Of a stretch of DNA of 64,000 bases, positions 18,777 through 26,466 are shown piece after piece. The stretch comes from Kordia antarctica. Its GTDB lineage: Bacteria; Bacteroidota; Bacteroidia; Flavobacteriales; Flavobacteriaceae. The stretch covers positions 4,679,501 to 4,743,500 of the forward strand of contig NZ_CP019288.1 in NCBI RefSeq assembly GCF_009901525.1, read 5' to 3'. Positions within the stretch are counted from its first letter, which is position 1, and the number at the start of each line of letters is the position of its first letter. The position numbers and the translations under genes were made by a program. The notes below the pieces were generated by a model. That model worked only from the letters and a program-made list of their open reading frames with translations, did no database searches and was not told the origin of the DNA.

Positions 18777-19121
18777 ATGAAAATTAAAGGTATTGATTTT
18801 AACCAAGCAATGCAAATCCCAGAACTTAAACAAAAGTATGATGAAAATCCTAAAAAGTTTATGAAGGAGTACTCATCTAATCCTATGAAAAATATAGGTG
18901 TTTTTAAAATAGTAATTAGGTTTATAGGAATCACCTTGATCATATGTGTTATTTCTGGTGTAATAATAAATCTATGGCCTCCTGATGAGATAACTAACAA
19001 CGAATACCATTTTAGAGAGATTCCTGATCTGCTAAAAATGGTTGCATCTGCTGCAATTGGTGCTATAACTGGTTTATTAGTTTCTACTCCTCCTCAAAAT
19101 CAAAATAATAAAAGTGATTAA
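18777..19121 (+). CDS. small membrane protein, first gene of the caspase operon
   Basis: 114 residues with two hydrophobic segments (about 42-66 and 86-104) joined by a short loop with WPPDE. The N-terminus is soluble and basic; the C-terminus is a short polar tail. No known domain is recognised. It starts the run of eight co-oriented genes and is 38 bases from the lipoprotein gene. By analogy with other caspase-containing defence operons, two-helix proteins can be pore-forming or membrane-anchoring partners, but that is inference from position only. Confidence 0.65.
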   Translation: MKIKGIDFNQAMQIPELKQKYDENPKKFMKEYSSNPMKNIGVFKIVIRFIGITLIICVISGVIINLWPPDEITNNEYHFREIPDLLKMVASAAIGAITGLLVSTPPQNQNNKSD

Positions 19122-19159
19122 TATCAAAAAATTTATTAAATAACTTAAAATTAGTAACA

Positions 19160-19624
19160 ATGAAACACATTAAAAATATCTCAAAAAATCAATACCAAGT
19201 ATTCTTAATAATATGTATTCTATTACTTCAAAGCTGTGCTGTAAGATTGATAAGTGATTATGATAATATTACTGATAAAACAGTAACTGAATTGCAAGAA
19301 AAGGTTTCAAATTATTTTGTAAAGATTGAACGAGCTATTGAATCTGAAGAAGCTAAATATGAAAATTTTATTAAACAGTTTGATGAAATAAAAGTAGACT
19401 TAAATACTCTAGAAGTTAGAGCAGCAGCTATTGACAAAAATAGAATTATACAGCAACAAGTTAAAGAGTTGCAGAAGATGTTTAAGAATCTCGAATCTTT
19501 ACACAAATTGGGTTTTAATGACTATGAACAAATAAGACCTTTAAAAGCCAGCTTTAACTCAGCATTCACAGCAATAATAAAATTACAGCTTGCCTTAAAA
19601 AGAGGAGAAAATCAAAATAATTAA
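19160..19624 (+). CDS. small coiled-coil lipoprotein
   Basis: 154 residues with a hydrophobic signal (FLIICILLLQSC) ending in a lipobox LLQSC, so it is probably lipidated at the cysteine around residue 23. The mature part is almost wholly helical with heptad-like charged repeats, suggesting a coiled coil in the periplasm. No known family. It follows the two-TM protein by 38 bases and precedes the next gene by 16, so it is part of the caspase operon. Confidence 0.65.
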   Translation: MKHIKNISKNQYQVFLIICILLLQSCAVRLISDYDNITDKTVTELQEKVSNYFVKIERAIESEEAKYENFIKQFDEIKVDLNTLEVRAAAIDKNRIIQQQVKELQKMFKNLESLHKLGFNDYEQIRPLKASFNSAFTAIIKLQLALKRGENQNN

Positions 19625-19640
19625 TTTAAACTTTAAGAAA

Positions 19641-19973
19641 ATGGCAGAAATAAATATACAAGAGATCCTGGAACAAATGCTAGATGCTGCAAGAGCAGTA
19701 CTAGAAAACCATTGGGAAGAAGCAAAACCATTTGCGAAACAAGAATTTAAATCTTTAGCTGAAAATCTTCAATTGATCAATCAATTAACAACAGAGGGGA
19801 AGATTTCAGAAGAACAAGCCAAATATTATTTAGAAATTCATAAAAGCAGTGTTCGAATTGTGCTTTTAACAATTGAAGGTTTAGGGGTTTTGGCAGTAGA
19901 GGCAGCTATAAATGCAGCTTTGGATATAATTAAATCAACTGTAAATACAGCGATAGGTTGGTCGATACTTTAA
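19641..19973 (+). CDS. small helical protein of the caspase operon
   Basis: 110 residues, predicted helical, with an amphipathic N-terminal half and a hydrophobic stretch near the C-terminus (LGVLAVEAAINAALDII) that could be a peripheral membrane or packing helix. The family is not recognised. It starts 16 bases after the lipoprotein gene and ends 31 before the first caspase-like gene. It could be a caspase substrate or effector, since small helical proteins fill those roles in some systems, but no cleavage site can be named from the sequence. Confidence 0.6.
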   Translation: MAEINIQEILEQMLDAARAVLENHWEEAKPFAKQEFKSLAENLQLINQLTTEGKISEEQAKYYLEIHKSSVRIVLLTIEGLGVLAVEAAINAALDIIKSTVNTAIGWSIL

Positions 19974-20004
19974 AAAATAAATAAAAAATTTAAAAAATAT
20001 ACTT

Positions 20005-21246
20005 ATGAATTTAAATAATGCACACGCACTTTTAATAGGAGTTGGCGGAGATGATATTAGTATCACTGTAGATGATGCTACAGCTATTACAAATGTTTTA
20101 ACCGATCCTAACAAAGCAGCTTATAAAGAAAAAAATGTATGCTTACTTACTGAGGAAAAAGCTACTAGACCTAATATTCTAAATGCACTACACGACTTGG
20201 TAGAAATAACAAAAAATGAACCTGAATCAACAGTTTTGATTTATTATTCGGGACATGGAGGTCAAGATCGAAATACTAATAAATATTACCTCTTGCCACA
20301 CGGTTACAATATGAATAATAAGATTGATACCATGATTGATGGGCAGGAGTTTTCTAAATTAATTAACCAAATTAAAGCGGAACGGTTATTATTGATTTTA
20401 GATTGTTGCCATGCAGCTGGTATTTTGGTTAATGGAAAATCTGTAGTATCTAAGAATCAGAATACCGAAATTACTAGTTCTAATATAAATCTAATAAATC
20501 ATCTGAATTCGGGAGAAGGTAGAGTCTTTATTACTTCATGTGATGATAACGAGCAATCATATATAGTTTCAGATGCAAAGAATAGCTTGTTTACAGAAGT
20601 GTTTTTAGAAGCTTTAGAAGGGAAAGTAAGCACAGATGAATATGTAAAACTAACAGATGTTATTTATCATACGTCCAATGAAGTTCCTAAAAGAATTAAA
20701 AAAGCAAATTCAAACTACGTTCAGCGTCCTATTTATAAATATATAGAAAATTTATCTCCTGACTATTTTATATGTAAAGCAACAGTTTCAGAAGAAGAAA
20801 ATATTAAAAACTATTTATACTCTGAAAAAAAGTTACAAACGCTGTTGGAAGAACAGGGTGTTTTGGGTAGTAACTATACTTCTCATTTTTTACATCAGTT
20901 TCCAAAGGGGCCACTTGTAGATCAGCATTTAATTGATGATTCTATCATAGAAGCCTATGCTAGAGCCATACCTGCTACTAGAGCGCATTTATATATTAAA
21001 AAAGCGAATAAGTTACGATTGAAAGTCAATCCTGAAGATCATAATTATATTATAAATACAGCTTTCATCATTCCGTCACAACATGCTGCACCTATTGATG
21101 CTTGGTTAAATATCATTGACATAGCTAGATTGAATGGACCTAGAATGTTAGCAGCTTTATTACTAACAATTCCAAATTACAATTTGAAAGAGGAAGTTAG
21201 GGAAGAAATAAGAGAGTTAATTGAAAAATTGAAAACGTTTAAATAA
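20005..21246 (+). CDS. caspase-like (peptidase C14) protein with C-terminal helical domain
   Basis: 413 residues. The N-terminal 220 residues form a caspase/metacaspase fold: start strand HALLIGVGGDD, the catalytic histidine in YYSGHGGQD (H84), and the catalytic cysteine in LILDCCHAAG (second cysteine, C135). Both members of the His-Cys dyad are present, so activity is likely. The C-terminal part (about 255-410) is an independent all-helical domain of a kind often used as an effector-associated or death-like adaptor; its exact family is not recognised. It is cytosolic by sequence. A second, divergent caspase-like gene lies two genes downstream, making the pair the core of this operon. Prokaryotic caspases in defence act as suicide proteases or activate other toxins; which applies here is unknown. 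Confidence 0.88.
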   Translation: MNLNNAHALLIGVGGDDISITVDDATAITNVLTDPNKAAYKEKNVCLLTEEKATRPNILNALHDLVEITKNEPESTVLIYYSGHGGQDRNTNKYYLLPHGYNMNNKIDTMIDGQEFSKLINQIKAERLLLILDCCHAAGILVNGKSVVSKNQNTEITSSNINLINHLNSGEGRVFITSCDDNEQSYIVSDAKNSLFTEVFLEALEGKVSTDEYVKLTDVIYHTSNEVPKRIKKANSNYVQRPIYKYIENLSPDYFICKATVSEEENIKNYLYSEKKLQTLLEEQGVLGSNYTSHFLHQFPKGPLVDQHLIDDSIIEAYARAIPATRAHLYIKKANKLRLKVNPEDHNYIINTAFIIPSQHAAPIDAWLNIIDIARLNGPRMLAALLLTIPNYNLKEEVREEIRELIEKLKTFK

Positions 21247-21254
21247 AATAAACT

Positions 21255-22919
21255 ATGAATGCAAAAACAATACTTAAAAAAAAACTCTTGCTTTTTACAC
21301 TCTTTATAGGATTATTACTTGTAAATACGGGGAATGTACTAAGTCAAAATATCTTATGTGAGCCTTGTACTGAATTGTCTAAGTACATATCACCGAATAG
21401 GGCTGATTATTTTATACTGAAATCAGAGTATCAACCTCCAAAACACTTAACAAAGGAATGGAAAAAATTCCCTACCGTTAGAAAAATTGAAATGGCGTAT
21501 GCGGCATTCGAAAGAAAAGGTAATGGAGAAAAGTTTTTAGCTAAATTAAGTACTGATATAAGAAAGGAAATTGGAGCTATAGGTCATGAAGAGATCCTTC
21601 AACCTTTATTTGAGGTAGAAATAAAAAAGAAATTAAAGTTTAGATACCCAAAAAAGTACTCGCAAATTGAATTAGATAAGCCAATACAGAAACAAATTTT
21701 AACTATAAGTAAATATACAGAGACAGGTGCATTAGGTGGCATAAGAGGAGTTCTAAGAAGAATGGATCTCTCAGAAGATTTAGTCTATAAAATTCTTAGA
21801 AAGAGTAATTCGTTTATAGATGCTTTTGAACAAGGTTTGGCTAGGGCTAAAATACCACCTTCACAACAAGAACGTATTAGAAGATTAGTTCAAGATTTAA
21901 TGAAAAAACATCCAGCTGCTAAACATGACAAAAAACTAGTCCAATTTATAGAAAGACATAAAAAAATGCGTGACCAAATAACTAAAATTGTAATTGATGA
22001 ACTATTGTCTCAGAATGATATCGTTGCAATTTTTGATATTGAGGACAAAAAGAAATCTATAATTGGGAGTAAAAAATATCAAGATTTTCTAAAAGTAGCT
22101 CCAGATGATGAAGTCAAGAAATTGACTCTGAGTTCTTTGAAAAAAACAGCTGCCTCTAAAACAGTTTGTAAAGAAGCCTTATTCGAAGTTTTAAAAGGCA
22201 ATAGTTCTATTTCGGATCTTTCCACTCATAACACTATAGATAAATTTATTACGAGTAAAACAGAAGAAATTCTTGTAAGTTCTTTTAATGTAACAGAGGA
22301 AAAAATAAGTCAAGATTTAAAAACCAGTAAAAAAGAATTTAGACAGTTATTCAGTCATCAAACTCAAAACAATGAAAAGCTAAAATTATTAATGACTGAA
22401 TTGGCTAATACCAGAATGGATAATATTTCGAATAATACATTTGCTGAAATTGACTTATATTATAACAAAGTAGATGAGCATCTTAATTCCATTAGTTCAG
22501 ATAGTCGTTGGGAGAAAATTAGAAAAGATTTTCGTGAAAGAATTAAATATGATGATATGAGGTTTAATAAAAATCAAATAGGAGTTTTTGAATCTGTATT
22601 AGAGCATTGGGATCGCCATAAAAGTAAAAATAAGTTCAAATGGTACAACAATAAAATTTTCAATCTTGAAAAACAGTTTTATAATTTTTCCAAACCTAGT
22701 GGTAAAATAAAAGCTTGTTGGGGATTTATTTTACAACAGCAAGATTGGGATGGTGCAGCTTATCATTATTTATATATAGCAAGAGACTCTAAAGCTACGG
22801 GACAGCCATATTATCTACTTAAATATTATTATAATAGCATTTGGGAAGGAGATAATCTTAATAGTCTATATAATAAAAATACAGATATATGGGTTGGGAA
22901 ACTCTGTCCACCTCACTAG
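21255..22919 (+). CDS. secreted charged helical protein of the caspase operon
   Basis: 554 residues with a clear N-terminal signal peptide (basic start, hydrophobic FTLFIGLLLVNTGNVLSQ core and end). The mature part is lysine- and glutamate-rich, mostly helical, with a short aromatic end (QQQDWDGAAYHYLYIARDS, GQPYYLLKYYY) that may be a folded domain. No catalytic motif is seen. It starts 8 bases after the first caspase-like gene, so the two are co-expressed. A secreted partner beside a cytosolic caspase is odd: it may be a periplasmic sensor or an envelope-acting effector. The family is not recognised. Confidence 0.65.
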   Translation: MNAKTILKKKLLLFTLFIGLLLVNTGNVLSQNILCEPCTELSKYISPNRADYFILKSEYQPPKHLTKEWKKFPTVRKIEMAYAAFERKGNGEKFLAKLSTDIRKEIGAIGHEEILQPLFEVEIKKKLKFRYPKKYSQIELDKPIQKQILTISKYTETGALGGIRGVLRRMDLSEDLVYKILRKSNSFIDAFEQGLARAKIPPSQQERIRRLVQDLMKKHPAAKHDKKLVQFIERHKKMRDQITKIVIDELLSQNDIVAIFDIEDKKKSIIGSKKYQDFLKVAPDDEVKKLTLSSLKKTAASKTVCKEALFEVLKGNSSISDLSTHNTIDKFITSKTEEILVSSFNVTEEKISQDLKTSKKEFRQLFSHQTQNNEKLKLLMTELANTRMDNISNNTFAEIDLYYNKVDEHLNSISSDSRWEKIRKDFRERIKYDDMRFNKNQIGVFESVLEHWDRHKSKNKFKWYNNKIFNLEKQFYNFSKPSGKIKACWGFILQQQDWDGAAYHYLYIARDSKATGQPYYLLKYYYNSIWEGDNLNSLYNKNTDIWVGKLCPPH

Positions 22920-22963
22920 GTTAAATAGCTACTGTAAATATTATAAATTAACTATTGAATTTT

Positions 22964-24094
22964 ATGAAAAAAAAATGGCTGGGTGTCGCTATCGATACAT
23001 ATGATGAAACAGACAATGGCAGAGATTTAGTTGCTAGTAAAAAAGCGATAAACTACTGGAAAAATCTATTAGAAAATGAGTTCAATTTTGAGCATATGAC
23101 TATCAACAATAGCTTTCCTTTAACCGACAACAACGCAACTAAAGATAATGTGATATTTGCATTGAATAAAATGGTTTTGGATGCAACTGATAATGATATT
23201 CATCTTTTTGTATTTGTTGGTCATGGAGATTTCCAAGAAGATAAATATTCTATTGTAAGAGATGAGATATTATTTAATAGTAATGATTATCATGATGAGA
23301 AAATTTTATTATTTGGACATGACGAAGTAACCGATGATGAATTTAGAGTAGTATTAAGTAAAAATAATAACAAAGGTCTATTCATTTTCATTTTTGATTG
23401 TTGTTATTCAGGTAATATTAGACCTATTAATGTATCTCAAGAAGAATATGATAAAATAGAACAAGTTAAAGCCGCTGAGATTATAAATAAATGCATTCAA
23501 ACACAATCAACTAAAAGAGAGAAAGACAATCTGCAACAAGATTTAGTTTTAGCAGAAAATACTAGCCCAAATATCATAAGTAAAAAGAATCCTTTCGCAG
23601 ATAAACTAGAGAGTACTGGTGAGGAGTTTCAAAACATAAGCAATGCAAAGCAAAATATAAAAAAATCAATAAATGCATTAATTAAAACACATCCATCATT
23701 TTGCTCTAATAAAAACTCAAATATAATAGTTTCAAAAGACTTTTATGCTTCAGCAGATATTAGTGCTATACAAAAAAATATTATAGACTTACATTCCAAT
23801 TTATTTATGAGGAATAATCCTTTAGAAATAAGTTTGAATCAAAATGAAATATTATTATGTGCATCTTCTGCTTATAAAAAAACATATCAACCAAAAATAG
23901 ACGGAGACTATCAAAGCGCATTTAGTTATTTTTTAATAAAAACTATTAAAGAATATTTAGAAAAAGGTATTTTATTAAGCTACAATACACTTATAGAATC
24001 GACAACTGAGAAGCTAAAAAAAGAAAATATTTATAACAACCCGCAGTTGATCTTTTCAAAAATAGAATTTTTAACAAAACAAATATTCACATAA
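22964..24094 (+). CDS. second caspase-like protein, divergent
   Basis: About 376 residues from the ATG at 22964 (a TTG at 22955 is in frame, but the ATG fits the start strand KKWLGVAIDTYDE better). Caspase-type signatures are FVFVGHGDFQED with H87 and FIFDCCYSGNI with the dyad cysteine as the second of the pair (C147). The region between and after (about 170-290) is longer and more polar than in the first caspase-like protein. Near the C-terminus LCASSAYKKTYQP and SAFSYFLIKTIKEYL match the end of a C14 p10-like part. Both catalytic residues are kept. Two caspases of different subfamily in one operon suggests a cascade or a regulator-executioner pair, which is inference. Confidence 0.82.
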   Translation: MKKKWLGVAIDTYDETDNGRDLVASKKAINYWKNLLENEFNFEHMTINNSFPLTDNNATKDNVIFALNKMVLDATDNDIHLFVFVGHGDFQEDKYSIVRDEILFNSNDYHDEKILLFGHDEVTDDEFRVVLSKNNNKGLFIFIFDCCYSGNIRPINVSQEEYDKIEQVKAAEIINKCIQTQSTKREKDNLQQDLVLAENTSPNIISKKNPFADKLESTGEEFQNISNAKQNIKKSINALIKTHPSFCSNKNSNIIVSKDFYASADISAIQKNIIDLHSNLFMRNNPLEISLNQNEILLCASSAYKKTYQPKIDGDYQSAFSYFLIKTIKEYLEKGILLSYNTLIESTTEKLKKENIYNNPQLIFSKIEFLTKQIFT

Positions 24095-24110
24095 CCAAAA
24101 AAGTAAAATT

Positions 24111-24674
24111 ATGAGTACAACTATCCCTTATCCAAGAAACCCAAAAGAATTAAATAAAAATATTTTATTAAATTTAGTTTTAAATGATTCCGAAAACTTT
24201 CAAATAATCCATAATGAAATTTCAAAAGAACATGGATATTGTGTATTAGTGAGAATAAAAGAGGTTTCTAAAATTGAAATTAATAATGAATCATGCTACG
24301 AAATTGCATCAATGGAATTTCATGTAGTGCCAATATTTAACGTAGTACCAGGAGCAAACCCATTTAGAATAAATGCGGAGAGGAGTAATGGATTTGTTAG
24401 TTCTTCTTCAGCTGAAGATATTGAAGAACATCACAAATATCATACAAACTTTGGGAATATGTTATGTTTAGATGTTCATCTAACAGATAATGCTAACACA
24501 ACAGTATTAGAGCCACAATTATATGAGCCTGTAGAAAAACTCATTTTACAAAAAAATCAAGTGCTTCATTTTTCTATATTTGTTAATGATATTCCAGTAG
24601 ATATATCTAATCCAATGGCTGCTGGAGGAAAACAATGTAGTACTCGTAATATATGGATTGATGAAAATTATTAG
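24111..24674 (+). CDS. uncharacterised soluble protein of the caspase operon
   Basis: 187 residues without signal peptide or membrane segment. The sequence looks beta-rich, with a central NVVPGANPFRIN stretch and histidine-rich IEEHHKYH. The family is not recognised. It sits 16 bases after the second caspase-like gene and 17 before the regulator gene. By position it may be a caspase adaptor or inhibitor. Confidence 0.55.
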   Translation: MSTTIPYPRNPKELNKNILLNLVLNDSENFQIIHNEISKEHGYCVLVRIKEVSKIEINNESCYEIASMEFHVVPIFNVVPGANPFRINAERSNGFVSSSSAEDIEEHHKYHTNFGNMLCLDVHLTDNANTTVLEPQLYEPVEKLILQKNQVLHFSIFVNDIPVDISNPMAAGGKQCSTRNIWIDENY

Positions 24675-24691
24675 TTTAATACTCTATAAGC

Positions 24692-26443
24692 ATGAAATAC
24701 ATATTTCTTTTTATTTCTTTTTTTTATTTAAAGAGCTATTCTCAAAACTATGAAGAGGCACTAATGTCTCTTAGGAATTTTGAGCCTAAAAAGACTTTGA
24801 ATATATTAAAGAATTTGGATAGTTCTTTTGGTAAAAAGTTGATAGAAATTGAAGTTATTTATTTAATAGAAGGATACCAAGATTCTCTTCTTTTTTTTAA
24901 CAAGCCAAAAACAATAAATAATGTCAAAGAGAAGATTTTATATAATTTGTACTTTGGTGACTATTTGAGGAGAAATTCTAAGACAACTGGTTCACTAGAT
25001 CAGGATCAAACATTTAAATTTAAACTAAAGGCTCATAATTTATACTTTGAAGCACTGAATTTAGCGCAAGGACTAGATGAGATTTATGAAAAAGAAGCTC
25101 TATGGAGAATATTAGATTACTACACAAAAAACTCTACAAAAAATGAACCTAACTTAAAAAATTTTAAAAAATATTTAGATAGATTTTCAACTAGAAATAA
25201 TTCAGTTTATGACTTTTGGTATCATTATTTTAAACTTACTTATAAAATAATTTCGATAGATGAAGGCAAAGAAAGATCTACTATAGATAAATCAGAATTT
25301 ATCAAACTGAAAAGCTTAGCAGATCAAAATAATTATCTTAAGGGGCGAGCTTTGCAGTTGGAAGCTTTGTGTTACGATCTTTACTTTAAAGATATTGAGA
25401 CCTCATATAAAACTAACCTTTTGGCTTTGGAGCAATATTTAAAAACTCCTTATTATTTTAGTCTATATAGGAGTGAAACTGTTCAGCTAAATATTGCAGT
25501 AGACTTAAAAAACCTAAAGAATTTTAAAGATTCTAAAAAGAAACTTTTATCAATTCTATCAGATTCTATTTTTGAAAAAACTGAAAAGCTTCATAAGTCA
25601 GATATTTATAATTGGCTTAGTGAAATATATGTAGAGGAAGGAAAGAGTGATAGTGCACTTTACTTCAAAAACTTATATATCGAAAATGAAGAAGATATTA
25701 AAAGACACGCAAATGCTATTGCAATGCATGTAATAAGTGAAGAGTTCCAATTTGAAAAATTAAAACAAAATATTATTAAATACCGTTGGTATTATATCTC
25801 AGCTTTAATAATAGTTTTTATGATTGCTCTTTATTCTTTTTTAAGATGGAAAAAAGCAGATAGAAAAGAAAAACAAGTAAGATTAAAACTCAATGATCTA
25901 ATAGAAACCGAAAAACAAGCAAGAAATAGGGTAATTGTGATTGAAACTCAAAAGCGAAAAAAAGATGAAGAACTAGAATTACTAAAGGAAGAAATCGAGA
26001 AACAAGCAAGAGATAAAATAATCGTGATTGAAACTCAAAAACGAAAAAAAGATAAAGAACTTGAATTGCTGAAAGAAGAAATTGAACAAACGTTACAAGA
26101 AATTGAGCGGTTGAAGAAAATAACAGTATTGGAACATATTGTTCTAATTAATGGAGTTAGATTACCATTGTCAGAACTTATGTATATCAAGGCAGATGGT
26201 CATTTTTTACATTTCTTTACTGAAAAAAGTAGAGAATTTGTTTCTGGCACTCTTAAAAGTATTTTAAATGATTTACCTCCCAATTTTATTCAAACTCACA
26301 AATCTTATGTAGTGAATTTTAATTTCATTCATTATTCCGATAGTATGCGTTTAAGATTAAAGGATAATACAGAAATTCGAATAGGGAGGATTTATAAAGA
26401 AAAAGTGAAAAAAATGATAGAATTATCAAATGCTTTAAAATAA
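24692..26443 (+). CDS. membrane LytTR-type regulator with periplasmic TPR-like region
   Basis: 583 residues. A signal peptide (FLFISFFYLKSYSQ) is followed by a helical TPR-like region (about 20-355). A transmembrane segment (YYISALIIVFMIALYSF, about 365-382) leads into a cytosolic coiled coil, then a LytTR DNA-binding domain (about 480-583): VLINGVRLPLSELMYIKADG, FIQTHKSYVVNFNFI and the closing RIGRIYKEKVKK. The domain order is that of Bacteroidota one-component sensors that read an envelope signal and bind DNA directly. The coiled coil contains a near-perfect 29-residue tandem duplication. It is the last gene of the operon, so it probably controls the operon or its own amount. Confidence 0.88.
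   Translation: MKYIFLFISFFYLKSYSQNYEEALMSLRNFEPKKTLNILKNLDSSFGKKLIEIEVIYLIEGYQDSLLFFNKPKTINNVKEKILYNLYFGDYLRRNSKTTGSLDQDQTFKFKLKAHNLYFEALNLAQGLDEIYEKEALWRILDYYTKNSTKNEPNLKNFKKYLDRFSTRNNSVYDFWYHYFKLTYKIISIDEGKERSTIDKSEFIKLKSLADQNNYLKGRALQLEALCYDLYFKDIETSYKTNLLALEQYLKTPYYFSLYRSETVQLNIAVDLKNLKNFKDSKKKLLSILSDSIFEKTEKLHKSDIYNWLSEIYVEEGKSDSALYFKNLYIENEEDIKRHANAIAMHVISEEFQFEKLKQNIIKYRWYYISALIIVFMIALYSFLRWKKADRKEKQVRLKLNDLIETEKQARNRVIVIETQKRKKDEELELLKEEIEKQARDKIIVIETQKRKKDKELELLKEEIEQTLQEIERLKKITVLEHIVLINGVRLPLSELMYIKADGHFLHFFTEKSREFVSGTLKSILNDLPPNFIQTHKSYVVNFNFIHYSDSMRLRLKDNTEIRIGRIYKEKVKKMIELSNALK
25915..26088 (+). repeat. tandem duplication of 87 bases inside the regulator's coiled coil
   Basis: Two adjacent copies encode 29-residue units beginning KQAR and sharing VIVIETQKRKKD and ELELLKEEIE, with only a few substitutions. 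Most differences are synonymous or conservative, which suggests a fairly old duplication kept under selection. Extra heptads would change the length and register of the helix between membrane and DNA-binding domain. Coordinates are approximate to a few bases. Confidence 0.7.
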
Positions 26444-26466
26444 ATACTTTGTATCAAATGACTTTA

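Noticed and set aside
20005-24094. CRISPR-associated caspase (Craspase) system
   Set aside because: The caspases lack a TPR-CHAT architecture and there is no gRAMP/Cas7-11 or array nearby.
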